A stretch of 54,114 bases of DNA from Cyclobacteriaceae bacterium (GTDB lineage Bacteria; Bacteroidota; Bacteroidia; Cytophagales; Cyclobacteriaceae), in the NCBI GenBank assembly GCA_016787565.1, contig JAEUUG010000014.1:1-54114 (forward strand), written 5' to 3'. The notes below the pieces were generated by a model. It worked only from the letters and a program-made list of their open reading frames with translations. It was not told the DNA's origin and made no database searches. Shown here piece by piece: positions 17,775 through 26,301 of the stretch; the first letter of the stretch is position 1; the number at the start of each line of letters is the position of its first letter. The position numbers and the translations under genes are program-made.

Positions 17775-19034
17775 ATGGCGCAATGGAAAATTAAGCTCTC
17801 ACTCTTTCTGAATTACTTTGTGTTCGCCATTCTGTTGAACAGTGTAGGCACGGTAATCTTACAGGTACAAAGTAATTATGGTGTTTCAGAGTCATCGGCC
17901 AGTGTGTTGGAGGCCTTTAAAGATCTAAGCATTGCAGCTGTTTCTTTTTTTGTGGCCTCTTATATCGCGCGAATCGGCTATAAAAATTCCATGCTCATTG
18001 CATTGGGTATTATTTCACTCGCCTGCCTGGTCATGCCTTCCCTGAACAGTTTCTGGATGACCAAATTTCTCTTTGCTGCAACGGGCACTTGCTTTGCGCT
18101 GATAAAAGTTTCTGTCTATGCAACCATCGGCATCATCACAACCAACAAAAAAGATCACGCCAGCTTTATGAATTTTATTGAATCCTTTTTTATGGTGGGC
18201 ATCCTCACTGGGTACTTTATTTTCAGTGCATTTGTCAGTGATGCTGAACCTCAATCTACCGAATGGTTTAAGGTCTATTACCTTCTGGCCGCAATTTCCA
18301 TTCTCGCCTTCCTTTTATTGTTCAGCACAACCCTTGATGAATCATCCGTTCAGGTTCAACAGGCCAGGCCACTCGTTCAGGATTTCATTGATATGTTCAG
18401 ACTGGCTATTACACCGTTGGTATTGGTGTTCATCATCAGTGCGTTCACGTATGTGCTCATTGAGCAAAGCATCATGAGTTGGCTACCAACCTTCAATAGT
18501 AAAGTACTCAACCTCCCGACATCATTGAGTATTCAAATGGCGAGTATTTTAGCAGCATCAACAGCCATTGGTCGGTTCACAGCAGGAATTGCCCTGCGGA
18601 AATTACATTGGTTTATGGTGCTGGTTATCTGCCTCGTAGCGGCTGCCGTGTTGGTGCTTGTGGCTATTCCACTGGCTAAAAATTCGGGTGAAGAAGTAAC
18701 GGGCTGGGGAAACGCTCCGTTGGGGGCTTTTGTTTTTCCGCTAATCGGATTATTCATTGCACCCATCTACCCGGCTATCAATTCAGTCATTCTCAGTACA
18801 CTTCCCGCGCGACAACATGGGCCGATGTCAGGGTTGATTGTGATCTTCTCAGCATTGGGCGGTACAACAGGATCCATTATTACCGGAAATATTTTTGAAG
18901 CTTATGGCGGACAGACTGCCTTCTATTTTTCACTGATTCCCATCAGCATATTAGTGGTGTGCTTGTTTTTCCTAAACAGGATTCAACGAAAGTCAGAAGT
19001 ACAAATTGAATTCAAATCTACAGGCGGGCATTAA
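17775..19034 (+). CDS. MFS transporter, probably sugar uptake
   Basis: A 419-residue inner-membrane protein with about 12 hydrophobic segments in two bundles, divided by a hydrophilic loop near residues 185-200. The start at MAQWKIKLS is preferred over the longer frame (17730), which would begin inside the terminator hairpin. The overall pattern resembles the FucP/TsgA-like branch of the major facilitator superfamily. The trehalase gene starts 11 bp downstream, so the pair is almost certainly an operon and trehalose or a related disaccharide is the likely substrate. The substrate is inferred from context only. Confidence 0.85.
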   Translation: MAQWKIKLSLFLNYFVFAILLNSVGTVILQVQSNYGVSESSASVLEAFKDLSIAAVSFFVASYIARIGYKNSMLIALGIISLACLVMPSLNSFWMTKFLFAATGTCFALIKVSVYATIGIITTNKKDHASFMNFIESFFMVGILTGYFIFSAFVSDAEPQSTEWFKVYYLLAAISILAFLLLFSTTLDESSVQVQQARPLVQDFIDMFRLAITPLVLVFIISAFTYVLIEQSIMSWLPTFNSKVLNLPTSLSIQMASILAASTAIGRFTAGIALRKLHWFMVLVICLVAAAVLVLVAIPLAKNSGEEVTGWGNAPLGAFVFPLIGLFIAPIYPAINSVILSTLPARQHGPMSGLIVIFSALGGTTGSIITGNIFEAYGGQTAFYFSLIPISILVVCLFFLNRIQRKSEVQIEFKSTGGH

Positions 19035-19044
19035 AAAATGTCAT

Positions 19045-20544
19045 ATGAAAACAGTTGAAATTCATAACCTGGGCGAACTCTTCGAAGCTGTTCAGCTGAA
19101 TATGATTTTGGGTGATGGAAAAACTTTTCCGGATTGCATGCCACGATACGCGCTGGAAGAAATTCGCAAACGCTACGCTCAACAAAAAAATAGTAACGGT
19201 TTTGATCTCACTCACTTCGTTCACGAAAATTTTGAATTACCAAAAGCTTATTCTACCGGCTATCAAAGCGATGTCACCAAACCTATCGCCAGGCATATAG
19301 AAGAACTCTGGCCCATACTTACGCGAGTGCCCGAGCCTGAGAAAAGCTCGTTGATCGCGCTTCCGCATCCGTGCGTTGTGCCAGGTGGACGTTTCCGGGA
19401 GATCTACTATTGGGACAGTTATTTTACCATGTTAGGCCTTCGCGTCTCTAACCGTGTTGATATGATGCAACACATGGTTGACAATTTCAGTTATTTGATC
19501 GATAACATCGGATACATCCCAAACGGAAATCGTTCTTACTTTATCGGACGGTCACAATCACCCTTCTTTTCACTGATGATCAAACTCCTGGCCGCTGAAA
19601 AGGGGAGCTACATCCTGAAGCAATATCTTCCATACCTCGAAAAAGAATATCGCTTCTGGATGACGGGCAGTGAAGTGTTAAACGATTCAACGCCTGCACT
19701 TCACCGAGTTGTGCGCTTACGCGATGGCAACATATTGAATCGCTATTGGGATGAGGCAGCAACACCACGACCAGAAGCATATAAGGAAGATGTTGAACTC
19801 GCGCATCAGTCAAAACAAAAGCCCGAAGAACTTTACCGGCACTTGCGCGCTGCCGCTGAGTCGGGTTGGGATTTCAGCAGTCGCTGGTTTAAGGATGCGC
19901 ATGCCTTTGTAACAATCCATACAACCGATATCATTCCGGTTGATCTGAATTGCCTGATGTTACATCTGGAGCAAACCTTGCTCGAAGCGTATCAACAATT
20001 TAATGATGGTAACAAGGTCAGCTTGTTTGCGGGACTGGTTGAGAAACGTAAAGCCGCAATTCAAAAATACTGCTGGAATGAAACTGAAAATTTCTATTTT
20101 GATTACGATTTCCGGGAAGAGAAATTAAAAAATCACTTCACCCTGGCTTCAGCATTTCCGCTATTCTTTCGGGTAGCTACACCCGATCAGGCGAACGGAG
20201 TAGCTAGGGTTCTACAAAATAAATTTCTGATGCCGGGTGGTTTGATCACGACACTACAATTTACCGGGCAGCAATGGGATGCTCCAAATGGCTGGGCTCC
20301 GTTGCAATGGATTGCCTACAAGGGTTTAGTACACTACGGTTTTACGGAGGTGGCAAAACGCATTCGAACAAACTGGATGAGCATTAACAAAAAAGTTTAC
20401 GAACAAACCGGGAAGATGACTGAAAAGTATGATGTATGCCACGAAAGTGGAGAGGCTCGTGGTGGAGAATATCCGAATCAGGATGGGTTCGGTTGGACAA
20501 ATGGCGTCTTTCTTGCCTTGTTCAACGATGCAGAAAAAGTTTAA
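19045..20544 (+). CDS. treF: GH37 trehalase, cytoplasmic form
   Basis: A 499-residue enzyme that hydrolyses trehalose to two glucose molecules with inversion. Both family signatures are present: PGGRFREIYYWDSYF near residue 110 (signature 1) and QWDAPNGWAPLQW near 409 (signature 2). HESGEARGGEY lies near the C-terminus, and the general acid/base Asp and Glu lie in the (alpha/alpha)6 barrel. There is no signal peptide, so it should work in the cytoplasm on imported sugar, as E. coli TreF does. It is translated 11 bp after the MFS gene. An upstream in-frame ATG (19006) overlaps that gene and is less likely. The symbol reflects the cytoplasmic form and is provisional. Confidence 0.92.
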   Translation: MKTVEIHNLGELFEAVQLNMILGDGKTFPDCMPRYALEEIRKRYAQQKNSNGFDLTHFVHENFELPKAYSTGYQSDVTKPIARHIEELWPILTRVPEPEKSSLIALPHPCVVPGGRFREIYYWDSYFTMLGLRVSNRVDMMQHMVDNFSYLIDNIGYIPNGNRSYFIGRSQSPFFSLMIKLLAAEKGSYILKQYLPYLEKEYRFWMTGSEVLNDSTPALHRVVRLRDGNILNRYWDEAATPRPEAYKEDVELAHQSKQKPEELYRHLRAAAESGWDFSSRWFKDAHAFVTIHTTDIIPVDLNCLMLHLEQTLLEAYQQFNDGNKVSLFAGLVEKRKAAIQKYCWNETENFYFDYDFREEKLKNHFTLASAFPLFFRVATPDQANGVARVLQNKFLMPGGLITTLQFTGQQWDAPNGWAPLQWIAYKGLVHYGFTEVAKRIRTNWMSINKKVYEQTGKMTEKYDVCHESGEARGGEYPNQDGFGWTNGVFLALFNDAEKV

Positions 20545-20572
20545 TGTTGAATCATTTCAACAAGTTGCTTTG

Positions 20573-20648
20573 TGGGATGTACTGGACTCGAACCAGTGAC
20601 CCCTTGCCTGTCAAGCAAGTGCTCTGAACCAAACTGAGCTAACACCCC
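20573..20648 (-). tRNA. tRNA-Val (GAC)
   Basis: A 76-nt cloverleaf on the minus strand. The acceptor GGGGTGT pairs with ACATCCC (one G-U) and the discriminator is A. The D-stem is GCTC/GAGC. The anticodon stem CTTGC/GCAAG holds the loop TTGACAG, so the anticodon is GAC (valine, codons GUC/GUU). The variable loop is GGGTC, and the T-arm ACTGG/CCAGT encloses TTCGAGT. The 3' CCA is not encoded. It lies 28 bp beyond the convergent trehalase stop. Confidence 0.95.
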
Positions 20649-20762
20649 AATACGTAACGGCTGTCAAGATAAACGGAAATTATCTTAATTTAAATATGGA
20701 GATGTGATTCTATCAATCAATTTTCTGTTGCAGGTTGAGGGCTCACTAAGTACATTCGGATT

Positions 20763-22079
20763 ATGAAAACTATTATCACTTCTTCCTTCTGCCGCTTCGG
20801 GTGTCTGCTGAGTTTACTACTTGTCACGGCTTGTGGAAAAAATTCATCCAACAGCCCGGAAGCGCAGCCAACCTTTTCACTCATACCTTCCGAAAAATTC
20901 ATCTTCAAATCGTTTGTGGACTGCAACATGGCTGCCGCCTGGATTGGCGACACCCTTCGAATTTTTCCCGGAAAATACGGTGAAGACCCGGTGTGGGGAG
21001 ATTCACGCGAATTAAAATATGCTGACGGATTAAATGCCGATGAAGTATTTCTTACTCCGCATGAAAAATTTATTGAACCTGTCATGCCGGCCAATGTTCC
21101 CGTTGGTACACCAGGGTTGCATGGCGCAGTTTGGTTTGAAACCGTTTACCAGGATCCGAATGACCCTTCGGGCAAAACACTTTTTGGAATCTATCACAAT
21201 GAAAATTATCCAGAAACGCTTCCTTATGATGAAGCCACAGGCCTGGGATATAAAAATGAAAATTGGCCACAAGGACTTCGCGGTCCGGAATCTGCCGCAG
21301 CGGTGTGCCGCATCGGTGTGATGAAATCAACGGATGGCGGTAAGCGTTGGGACAACCGCGGAATTTTTATTGAAGACTTACAGCCGCGCATGATCCTGAA
21401 GCCCCACAACACTTCCAATACATTTGCCGGTGGGGTGGGCGATCCATCCGCTTTTGCCAGTGGCGATTATTTGTATTTGTTTTATGGTGAATACAGCTAT
21501 CCCGAAGTTTATGATTCTGCTGCGTATAATCCTGAAACAGAAGCAGCGGGTCAATGCATTAGTGTTGCGCGAATAAAAATCAGTGATCTTGAAAATCCGG
21601 AGGGAAGAGCAAGGCGCTGGAATGGCAAAAGTTTTTCTGCGCTTCACACCGATGCAGGATCACCCATACCATCACTTCAAATTCCTACTGAAGAAGGTGG
21701 TGGTCCGGCTTCTGGCAAAGGTCAGTATCATTGGGGGCCATCTGTGAGTTGGAATTACTACCTGAACTGCTGGGTCATGCTGATGGGAAAAGTGGAAGAC
21801 TATTCGTGGCGCGGTAGCAGCATTTATATTTCATTCAATACCAATAAAGACCTTGGAAAAGATGATCACGCGATTCAGTGGAGCAAACCACAATTGCTGC
21901 TGACCCGGCCTGGCCGCGTATTGTGGTATCCTGCATTACAACCATTAAATTCACCTGAAGATATTGCAAATAAAAATACATGCCTGAATCTTGGTCAACG
22001 GGCGAGGTTGTTTGTAAAAGACAGCGAAGCCAATGAATACAGCTCCGAATACATTATTGAATTTTCGCGGCCGCGCTAA
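20763..22079 (+). CDS. Secreted lipoprotein with probable five-bladed beta-propeller
   Basis: A 438-residue exported protein with a lipoprotein signal (LLLVTAC, Cys at about 24). Features such as KSTDGGKRWDNRG, GGVGDPSAF, YLYLFYGEY and YHWGPSVSWNYYLNCWVML are reminiscent of GH43/GH117-type or DUF4185-like propeller glycosidases, in which such loops surround a central pocket. I cannot identify a definite catalytic triad and do not assign an activity. It is followed 15 bp later by a cupin gene in the same direction. A role in handling extracellular glycans is plausible but inferred. Confidence 0.6.
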   Translation: MKTIITSSFCRFGCLLSLLLVTACGKNSSNSPEAQPTFSLIPSEKFIFKSFVDCNMAAAWIGDTLRIFPGKYGEDPVWGDSRELKYADGLNADEVFLTPHEKFIEPVMPANVPVGTPGLHGAVWFETVYQDPNDPSGKTLFGIYHNENYPETLPYDEATGLGYKNENWPQGLRGPESAAAVCRIGVMKSTDGGKRWDNRGIFIEDLQPRMILKPHNTSNTFAGGVGDPSAFASGDYLYLFYGEYSYPEVYDSAAYNPETEAAGQCISVARIKISDLENPEGRARRWNGKSFSALHTDAGSPIPSLQIPTEEGGGPASGKGQYHWGPSVSWNYYLNCWVMLMGKVEDYSWRGSSIYISFNTNKDLGKDDHAIQWSKPQLLLTRPGRVLWYPALQPLNSPEDIANKNTCLNLGQRARLFVKDSEANEYSSEYIIEFSRPR

Positions 22080-22094
22080 TCATTCCCGTTACGT

Positions 22095-22601
22095 ATGCAA
22101 ACTGCTGAATACTGGATTGGCCACTTGCAACTAAAGCCTCATCCGGAAGGAGGTTTTTACCGCGAAACGTATCGCTCAGCTGAATCGATTCCTGCTACTG
22201 GTTTACCTTCTCGTTTTGAAGGAAGTCGCAGTTTTTCAACAGCCATATATTTTTTACTGCGTTCGGGTGATCGATCTCTTTTTCATCGCATCAAATCAGA
22301 CGAGCTCTGGCACTTTCATGCCGGAACTTCATTATCCATTTTTGTACTCCATGAACAAGGGCTCACCATTCATCGTTTGGGCTCTGATCCCGAAAAGGAA
22401 GAAGCATTACAAATTGTTATTCCGGCTGGAAGCTGGTTTGGTGCACAGGTAAATGAACCCAACAGCTATACACTGTCGGGTTGTACAATTGCTCCCGGAT
22501 TTGACTTTCATGATTTTGAATTGGCGAGCAGAAAAAAACTAATAGAAGAATTTCCAGCACATCGATCCGTTATTGAGATGCTGACGGATGAGGATCCATG
22601 A
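22095..22601 (+). CDS. Cupin domain protein, DUF985 (Cupin_5)
   Basis: A 168-residue cytoplasmic protein of the DUF985/Cupin_5 family. The N-terminal segment LKPHPEGGFYRETYRS is characteristic. The cupin barrel follows with SDELWHFHAG, holding two histidines of the usual metal site, VIPAGSWFGA, and the closing strand GCTIAPGFDFHDFELA. Members have been linked to sugar or small-molecule binding, but the reaction is not established. It lies 15 bp after the propeller lipoprotein and converges on the NYN gene, whose stop is 13 bp away. Confidence 0.87.
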   Translation: MQTAEYWIGHLQLKPHPEGGFYRETYRSAESIPATGLPSRFEGSRSFSTAIYFLLRSGDRSLFHRIKSDELWHFHAGTSLSIFVLHEQGLTIHRLGSDPEKEEALQIVIPAGSWFGAQVNEPNSYTLSGCTIAPGFDFHDFELASRKKLIEEFPAHRSVIEMLTDEDP

Positions 22602-22614
22602 TCGATGTGCTGCA

Positions 22615-23370
22615 TTACTCGGCAGGGGCTTTTACCCGAACGTATACATGCTTAATGTGACCTCTTTCCGATTGACGTTCATCAATCTCAAACTGGTGAA
22701 CACTTTTGATCAACGGCAACAGCTTTTTAAATCCGTAATTGCGTGGATCAAAGTTCGGTTGCTTCTTCAAAACAAGATTACCTACTTCACCTAAAAATGC
22801 CCATCCACTTTCATCTGCTATATCATTGATACTGGTGCGAATCAGTTTGATTACACCTTTATCTAACTTTTGAAGCGTCTCGCCTGTCGGTACTTTACTT
22901 TTTGTACTTTTTGTTTCAACCTGTTCAGGCGTTGTTAAGATTTCCAGATAAATAAATTTATCGCAGGCCGTGATGAATGGATTTGGTGTTTTCTTTTCAC
23001 CCATACCAAACACACGCATCCCTGCTTCCCGTAACCGGATGGCTAGTCGGGTAAAATCGCTGTCGCTGGAAACGATACAAAATCCTTCTACACGTCCACT
23101 GTATAAAATGTCCATGGCATCAATGATCATCGCAGAATCCGTTGCATTTTTACCACTCGTGTAGCTATACTGTTGAATGGGCGTTATAGCATTTTCCAAC
23201 AAGACGCTTTTCCATCCCGATACAGTGGGCTTCGTCCAGTCTCCATAAATACGTTTAAAGGTTGGATTACCGTACTTGGCAATCTCTTCCATCATGGCCT
23301 TAACATTCGCATACGGAATATTATCGGCATCAATGAGCACGGCTAAACGTAAATCTTTCATGTCTTCCAT
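22615..23370 (-). CDS. NYN-domain nuclease with C-terminal LOTUS/OST-HTH domain
   Basis: A 251-residue cytoplasmic protein. The N-terminal NYN (PIN-like, LabA-type) domain covers about 1-150, with the acidic metal-site motifs LIDADNIP near 12-19, DSAMIIDAMD near 77-86 and SSDSDFTRLA near 99-108. These predict Mg-dependent RNase activity. After a linker, residues about 170-250 form an OST-HTH/LOTUS-type winged helix (GWAFLGEVGNLVLKKQPNF, then YGFKKLLPLI), a module linked to RNA binding. The architecture is common in bacteria, yet targets are mostly unknown. It stands alone, 117 bp after the redox operon on the same strand. Confidence 0.88.
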   Translation of the reverse strand: MEDMKDLRLAVLIDADNIPYANVKAMMEEIAKYGNPTFKRIYGDWTKPTVSGWKSVLLENAITPIQQYSYTSGKNATDSAMIIDAMDILYSGRVEGFCIVSSDSDFTRLAIRLREAGMRVFGMGEKKTPNPFITACDKFIYLEILTTPEQVETKSTKSKVPTGETLQKLDKGVIKLIRTSINDIADESGWAFLGEVGNLVLKKQPNFDPRNYGFKKLLPLIKSVHQFEIDERQSERGHIKHVYVRVKAPAE

Positions 23371-23487
23371 CGGTGTGAGAAATAATGGATAAAGCTAATG
23401 ACAAATCATCAGGATTGATGACCAATGAGATTTTATTCCTGGCTGGAACCTGTTAATGCCGTCTATTCCATTACTAAACCCGAGCGG

Positions 23488-23919
23488 CTAACCTTCAAAT
23501 CCAATCTTCTTGTGCGAACCGTCACAGAAAGGTTTATTCCCCGATCCTCCGCAACGACAAAAGGCGGTGACATTGTTTTTCTTTGTGAGGTTTCCGTTGA
23601 TATCTTTTACGGTTACATTTCCATAGACCATCAAAGGTCCGTTCGGCATGGTTTCAACAATGGTCTCGGCTTCAGCCTGAACTGAACCTTCCGATGCATC
23701 CCGATTGAGGTAATAACTCAAGGCTCCGGAGGGACACTTTTTAATTTGCTCAATTATTTTTTCAGATGTTGAACCTTCCGGAGTAACCCACGGACGCTTC
23801 CGCGGATCAAAAACTTCTCCCAATCCCTTAAAGCATAGTGTCGAATGGATGCATTCGTTAGGCTTCCACACCACCGTTACTTCTCCATTGGAATATTTCT
23901 TTGTGATGTCCTTCATCAT
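23488..23919 (-). CDS. Iron-sulfur protein: YjdI-type domain fused to CDGSH domain
   Basis: A 143-residue cytoplasmic protein. Residues about 1-70 are a Fer4_19/YjdI-like domain with conserved cysteines in ECIHSTLCFKGLGEVFDP and KKCPSGAL. Residues about 100-143 hold a CDGSH-type zinc-finger-like 2Fe-2S site, CRCGGSGNKPFCDGSH, with the three Cys and one His ligands intact. Both probably carry redox-active clusters. It is the last gene of the leftward operon with OsmC (8-bp gap), nitroreductase, DUF6069 and two pirins, which supports a role in oxidative or electrophile stress. Confidence 0.9.
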   Translation of the reverse strand: MMKDITKKYSNGEVTVVWKPNECIHSTLCFKGLGEVFDPRKRPWVTPEGSTSEKIIEQIKKCPSGALSYYLNRDASEGSVQAEAETIVETMPNGPLMVYGNVTVKDINGNLTKKNNVTAFCRCGGSGNKPFCDGSHKKIGFEG

Positions 23920-23927
23920 GTAATGCG

Positions 23928-24326
23928 TTATGCAATTGAAAGATTGGTTTCAATCGCGATCGGATTCGTTAGTACCTTGTGCACCGGACAAAGCTTTGCG
24001 ATTTGTAACAACCGCTGGCGCTGCGCCTCATCTAAAGTACCAAAAATTTTTATATCCGTTTCAAATGCAGTACCACCTTCTACATCCTTTGAACTAACAG
24101 ACACCTGAATTTTTTCAACAGCAAAGTTTTTCCGGTTGGCATACATACGCAGGGTGATAGCTGTACAAGATGCCAGTGACATGCGCAAAAAATCGCCCGG
24201 CCTCGGGCCAAGATCCTGCCCGCCAACTTCTGTCGGCTCATCCGCTATAACGGAATGGGAACGGGCAACTAATTCTGTTTTATAGGTTTGCTGGCCAATA
24301 GTTGCTACTGCTATTTTTTCTTCCAT
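23928..24326 (-). CDS. OsmC/Ohr family peroxidase-like protein
   Basis: A 132-residue cytoplasmic protein of the OsmC/Ohr fold. The two redox cysteines are present: one in MSLASCTAITLRMYA near residue 53 and one in AKLCPVHKVL near 116. The spacing and the CPVHKVL motif match the OsmC subgroup that reduces organic hydroperoxides through thiols. It is encoded 3 bp after the nitroreductase and 8 bp before the YjdI-CDGSH gene. Substrate preference cannot be read from sequence. Confidence 0.92.
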   Translation of the reverse strand: MEEKIAVATIGQQTYKTELVARSHSVIADEPTEVGGQDLGPRPGDFLRMSLASCTAITLRMYANRKNFAVEKIQVSVSSKDVEGGTAFETDIKIFGTLDEAQRQRLLQIAKLCPVHKVLTNPIAIETNLSIA

Positions 24327-24329
24327 GTA

Positions 24330-24926
24330 TCAGAATACTTTATTCATAACAAAAGATTGCTGGGTCTGACGAACCCGCGGAGCCAATTCACGTTGTTTCA
24401 AATGTTCGGGCAGAACGTCAGCATTACCGGGATAACCAATGGCCATGATCACAACGGGCTCGTATGTATTGGGCACATTTAAGTTTTCAATAGCACGATG
24501 GCGGTCATATCCTCCCATCTGGTGAACATTCAAACCAAGCTGAGTTGCCTGCAGCGAAAGAAAGGCATTGGCGGCTCCAACATCATAGTGTGCACTGCCA
24601 TTTGGATTTCCGTTCCGTGAAAAACTCTTCCGCGCCAGACTCACCACAAGTAAAGGAGCATCCTTTGCCCACACCTTGTTGCTCTCATTTAAAACATCCA
24701 GAATTTTGTTCCACAACTCCGGCTGGTCATTGGTGGCATAGATATAGACCCACGGCTGTTCATTGATACTGGAGGGTGCCCACCGCGCAGCTTCAAACAA
24801 GGATTGAATTTTTTCTGCTGATACGGGAGTTGACGCATAAGCACGTTTACTTCTGCGCTTCACAATAACATCGAGTATTGGAGCCTCCACGTCAACTGAG
24901 GTGATTACTGGGATACTTATTTCCAT
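24330..24926 (-). CDS. Nitroreductase family FMN enzyme
   Basis: A 198-residue cytoplasmic flavoprotein that should form a homodimer binding FMN and reduce nitro compounds or quinones with NAD(P)H. FMN phosphate-binding residues lie in RRSKRAYASTPV near residue 24, and APSSINEQPW near 51 is the conserved substrate/FMN motif. The C-terminal MAIGYPGNADVLPE matches the family. It shares the redox operon: OsmC follows after 3 bp and DUF6069 precedes it by 43 bp. Quinone or electrophile detoxification is the likely physiological role. Confidence 0.9.
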   Translation of the reverse strand: MEISIPVITSVDVEAPILDVIVKRRSKRAYASTPVSAEKIQSLFEAARWAPSSINEQPWVYIYATNDQPELWNKILDVLNESNKVWAKDAPLLVVSLARKSFSRNGNPNGSAHYDVGAANAFLSLQATQLGLNVHQMGGYDRHRAIENLNVPNTYEPVVIMAIGYPGNADVLPEHLKQRELAPRVRQTQQSFVMNKVF

Positions 24927-24969
24927 TTCATTTCATTTGCATCTTCTAACAGCGAAAAGATTGATTGGT

Positions 24970-25368
24970 TCACTTCGACCATTTCGGAATACCCCATATT
25001 GCCAAAATTCCGGAAATGGCATGCATCGGACCAACCAGCATGGGGAAAGTGTTATCCAGAACGGTGCCATCCGGAAGCTGTGGTGTATTGAAAACGGGAT
25101 AAAAACTGAATAACGTAAACCCAATGCTCAGCACCAGCCATACAATCTTTCCGTTGGGTACAAACGTCACAAAAATAAAAAACAGTATGGCTCCGATAAG
25201 TACTGGAAAAAGCGATGACATTGTTACGGCCAACGCAAACCCTTTTGGTACGGTGGCACCCAAAGCATTTGCAATGAGGCTCCAGATATTGTTCAATCCG
25301 GCACCAATCAGACCGGCAATGGCTCCAGCCTTTAGAGCATTAAGAAATGTTACGGGTTGTGTTGACAT
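24970..25368 (-). CDS. DUF6069-like four-helix membrane protein
   Basis: A 132-residue inner-membrane protein with four hydrophobic segments (about 10-30, 45-68, 76-96 and 108-126). The pattern GAIAGLIGAGLNN at the N-terminus and GPMHAISG near the C-terminus resembles DUF6069 proteins. No function is established. It lies between the second pirin gene (61 bp) and the nitroreductase (43 bp) in the same operon, which suggests a membrane partner for the redox enzymes, as DoxX proteins are in related operons. This is context-based inference. Confidence 0.7.
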   Translation of the reverse strand: MSTQPVTFLNALKAGAIAGLIGAGLNNIWSLIANALGATVPKGFALAVTMSSLFPVLIGAILFFIFVTFVPNGKIVWLVLSIGFTLFSFYPVFNTPQLPDGTVLDNTFPMLVGPMHAISGILAIWGIPKWSK

Positions 25369-25429
25369 TCGTGATGAAGTTTAGATTTTGTGTGTTACTC
25401 GGCATTGACCAATTATTTTCAGGATGATG

Positions 25430-26299
25430 TTAATTTTCAATTAACGCACCCATCTTACCGATCTGATAATCGCGCATGGCTTCCATGATCTCCGTTTGTG
25501 TGTTCATGACAAACGGACCATAGGAAACTACATTTTCATGAAGCGGTTCACCGCTCATCAGCAGTACTCGTGTATCCTCTACTGCTTCCAGTGAAATTCC
25601 ATCGCCATCATTTTTGAAATGAACGAGGTACAAGCCATCTACCAAACCAAAACCTTCAACTTTCATTTTTCCATCCAGTAAATACACAAAAGCATTATGC
25701 GAAGAAGGAAGTGGAATGGAAATGGTGCCGCCACTTTTAAATTCCAGCGTAGCAGCATTAACAATAGTCTGTGAGGGAATGGGTCCTTTTACACCGCGTA
25801 TCTCGCCTGCGAAAACTTTACCTTTCACGTTTCCATCATCACTCGTCAGTACAGGAGCTTCATCCGAACGCAGAGGAAAATAGGCGGGCTGATCCATTTT
25901 ATGTTTCGCTGGAGTGTTAATCCACAACTGAATGATTTCCTGGCGGCCACCTACTTCATGAATATCATGGGGCGGCCGTTCACTGTGCAGAATGCCCATG
26001 CCTGCATTCATCCACTGGGCACCTCCTGCATAAATGGTACTGTTGTTACCACGACTATCACGATGGTGTACACCACCTTTGAAAATAAAGGTTACCGGTG
26101 AAAATCCTCTGTGGGGATGTGGGCCTATCCCGGCATGATCGGGTTCGACATGTGTTGGTGCTTTCACATCGGCATGATGCAACAACAGAAACGGATCAAT
26201 TTGTTGAACCTGTTGCGTGGGCAATGGTTGGCGAATGGGCATGCCACCCATGTCAACCTGTTGCGCATAGAGTAAGCGAGAAACCGTTCTTGTTTTCAT
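25430..26299 (-). CDS. Pirin family bicupin protein
   Basis: A 289-residue cytoplasmic bicupin. The pirin N-domain has DPFLLLHHAD near residue 35 and the metal-site motif HPHRGFSPVTFIFKGGVHHRD near 62-82, supplying the His ligands, then MNAGMGILHSERP. Residues from about 160 form the second cupin of the Pirin_C type. Pirins bind Fe(II), and some act as quercetinases or redox-responsive cofactors. It starts 2 bp after the other pirin gene, so the two are coupled. The two are clearly diverged and not a recent duplicate. The substrate is unknown. Confidence 0.92.
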   Translation of the reverse strand: MKTRTVSRLLYAQQVDMGGMPIRQPLPTQQVQQIDPFLLLHHADVKAPTHVEPDHAGIGPHPHRGFSPVTFIFKGGVHHRDSRGNNSTIYAGGAQWMNAGMGILHSERPPHDIHEVGGRQEIIQLWINTPAKHKMDQPAYFPLRSDEAPVLTSDDGNVKGKVFAGEIRGVKGPIPSQTIVNAATLEFKSGGTISIPLPSSHNAFVYLLDGKMKVEGFGLVDGLYLVHFKNDGDGISLEAVEDTRVLLMSGEPLHENVVSYGPFVMNTQTEIMEAMRDYQIGKMGALIEN

Positions 26300-26301
26300 A
26301 C

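Noticed and set aside
20436..20627. Rightward 63-residue frame ending WTRTSDPLPVKQ
   Set aside because: It is antisense to the tRNA-Val and an alternative frame of trehalase.
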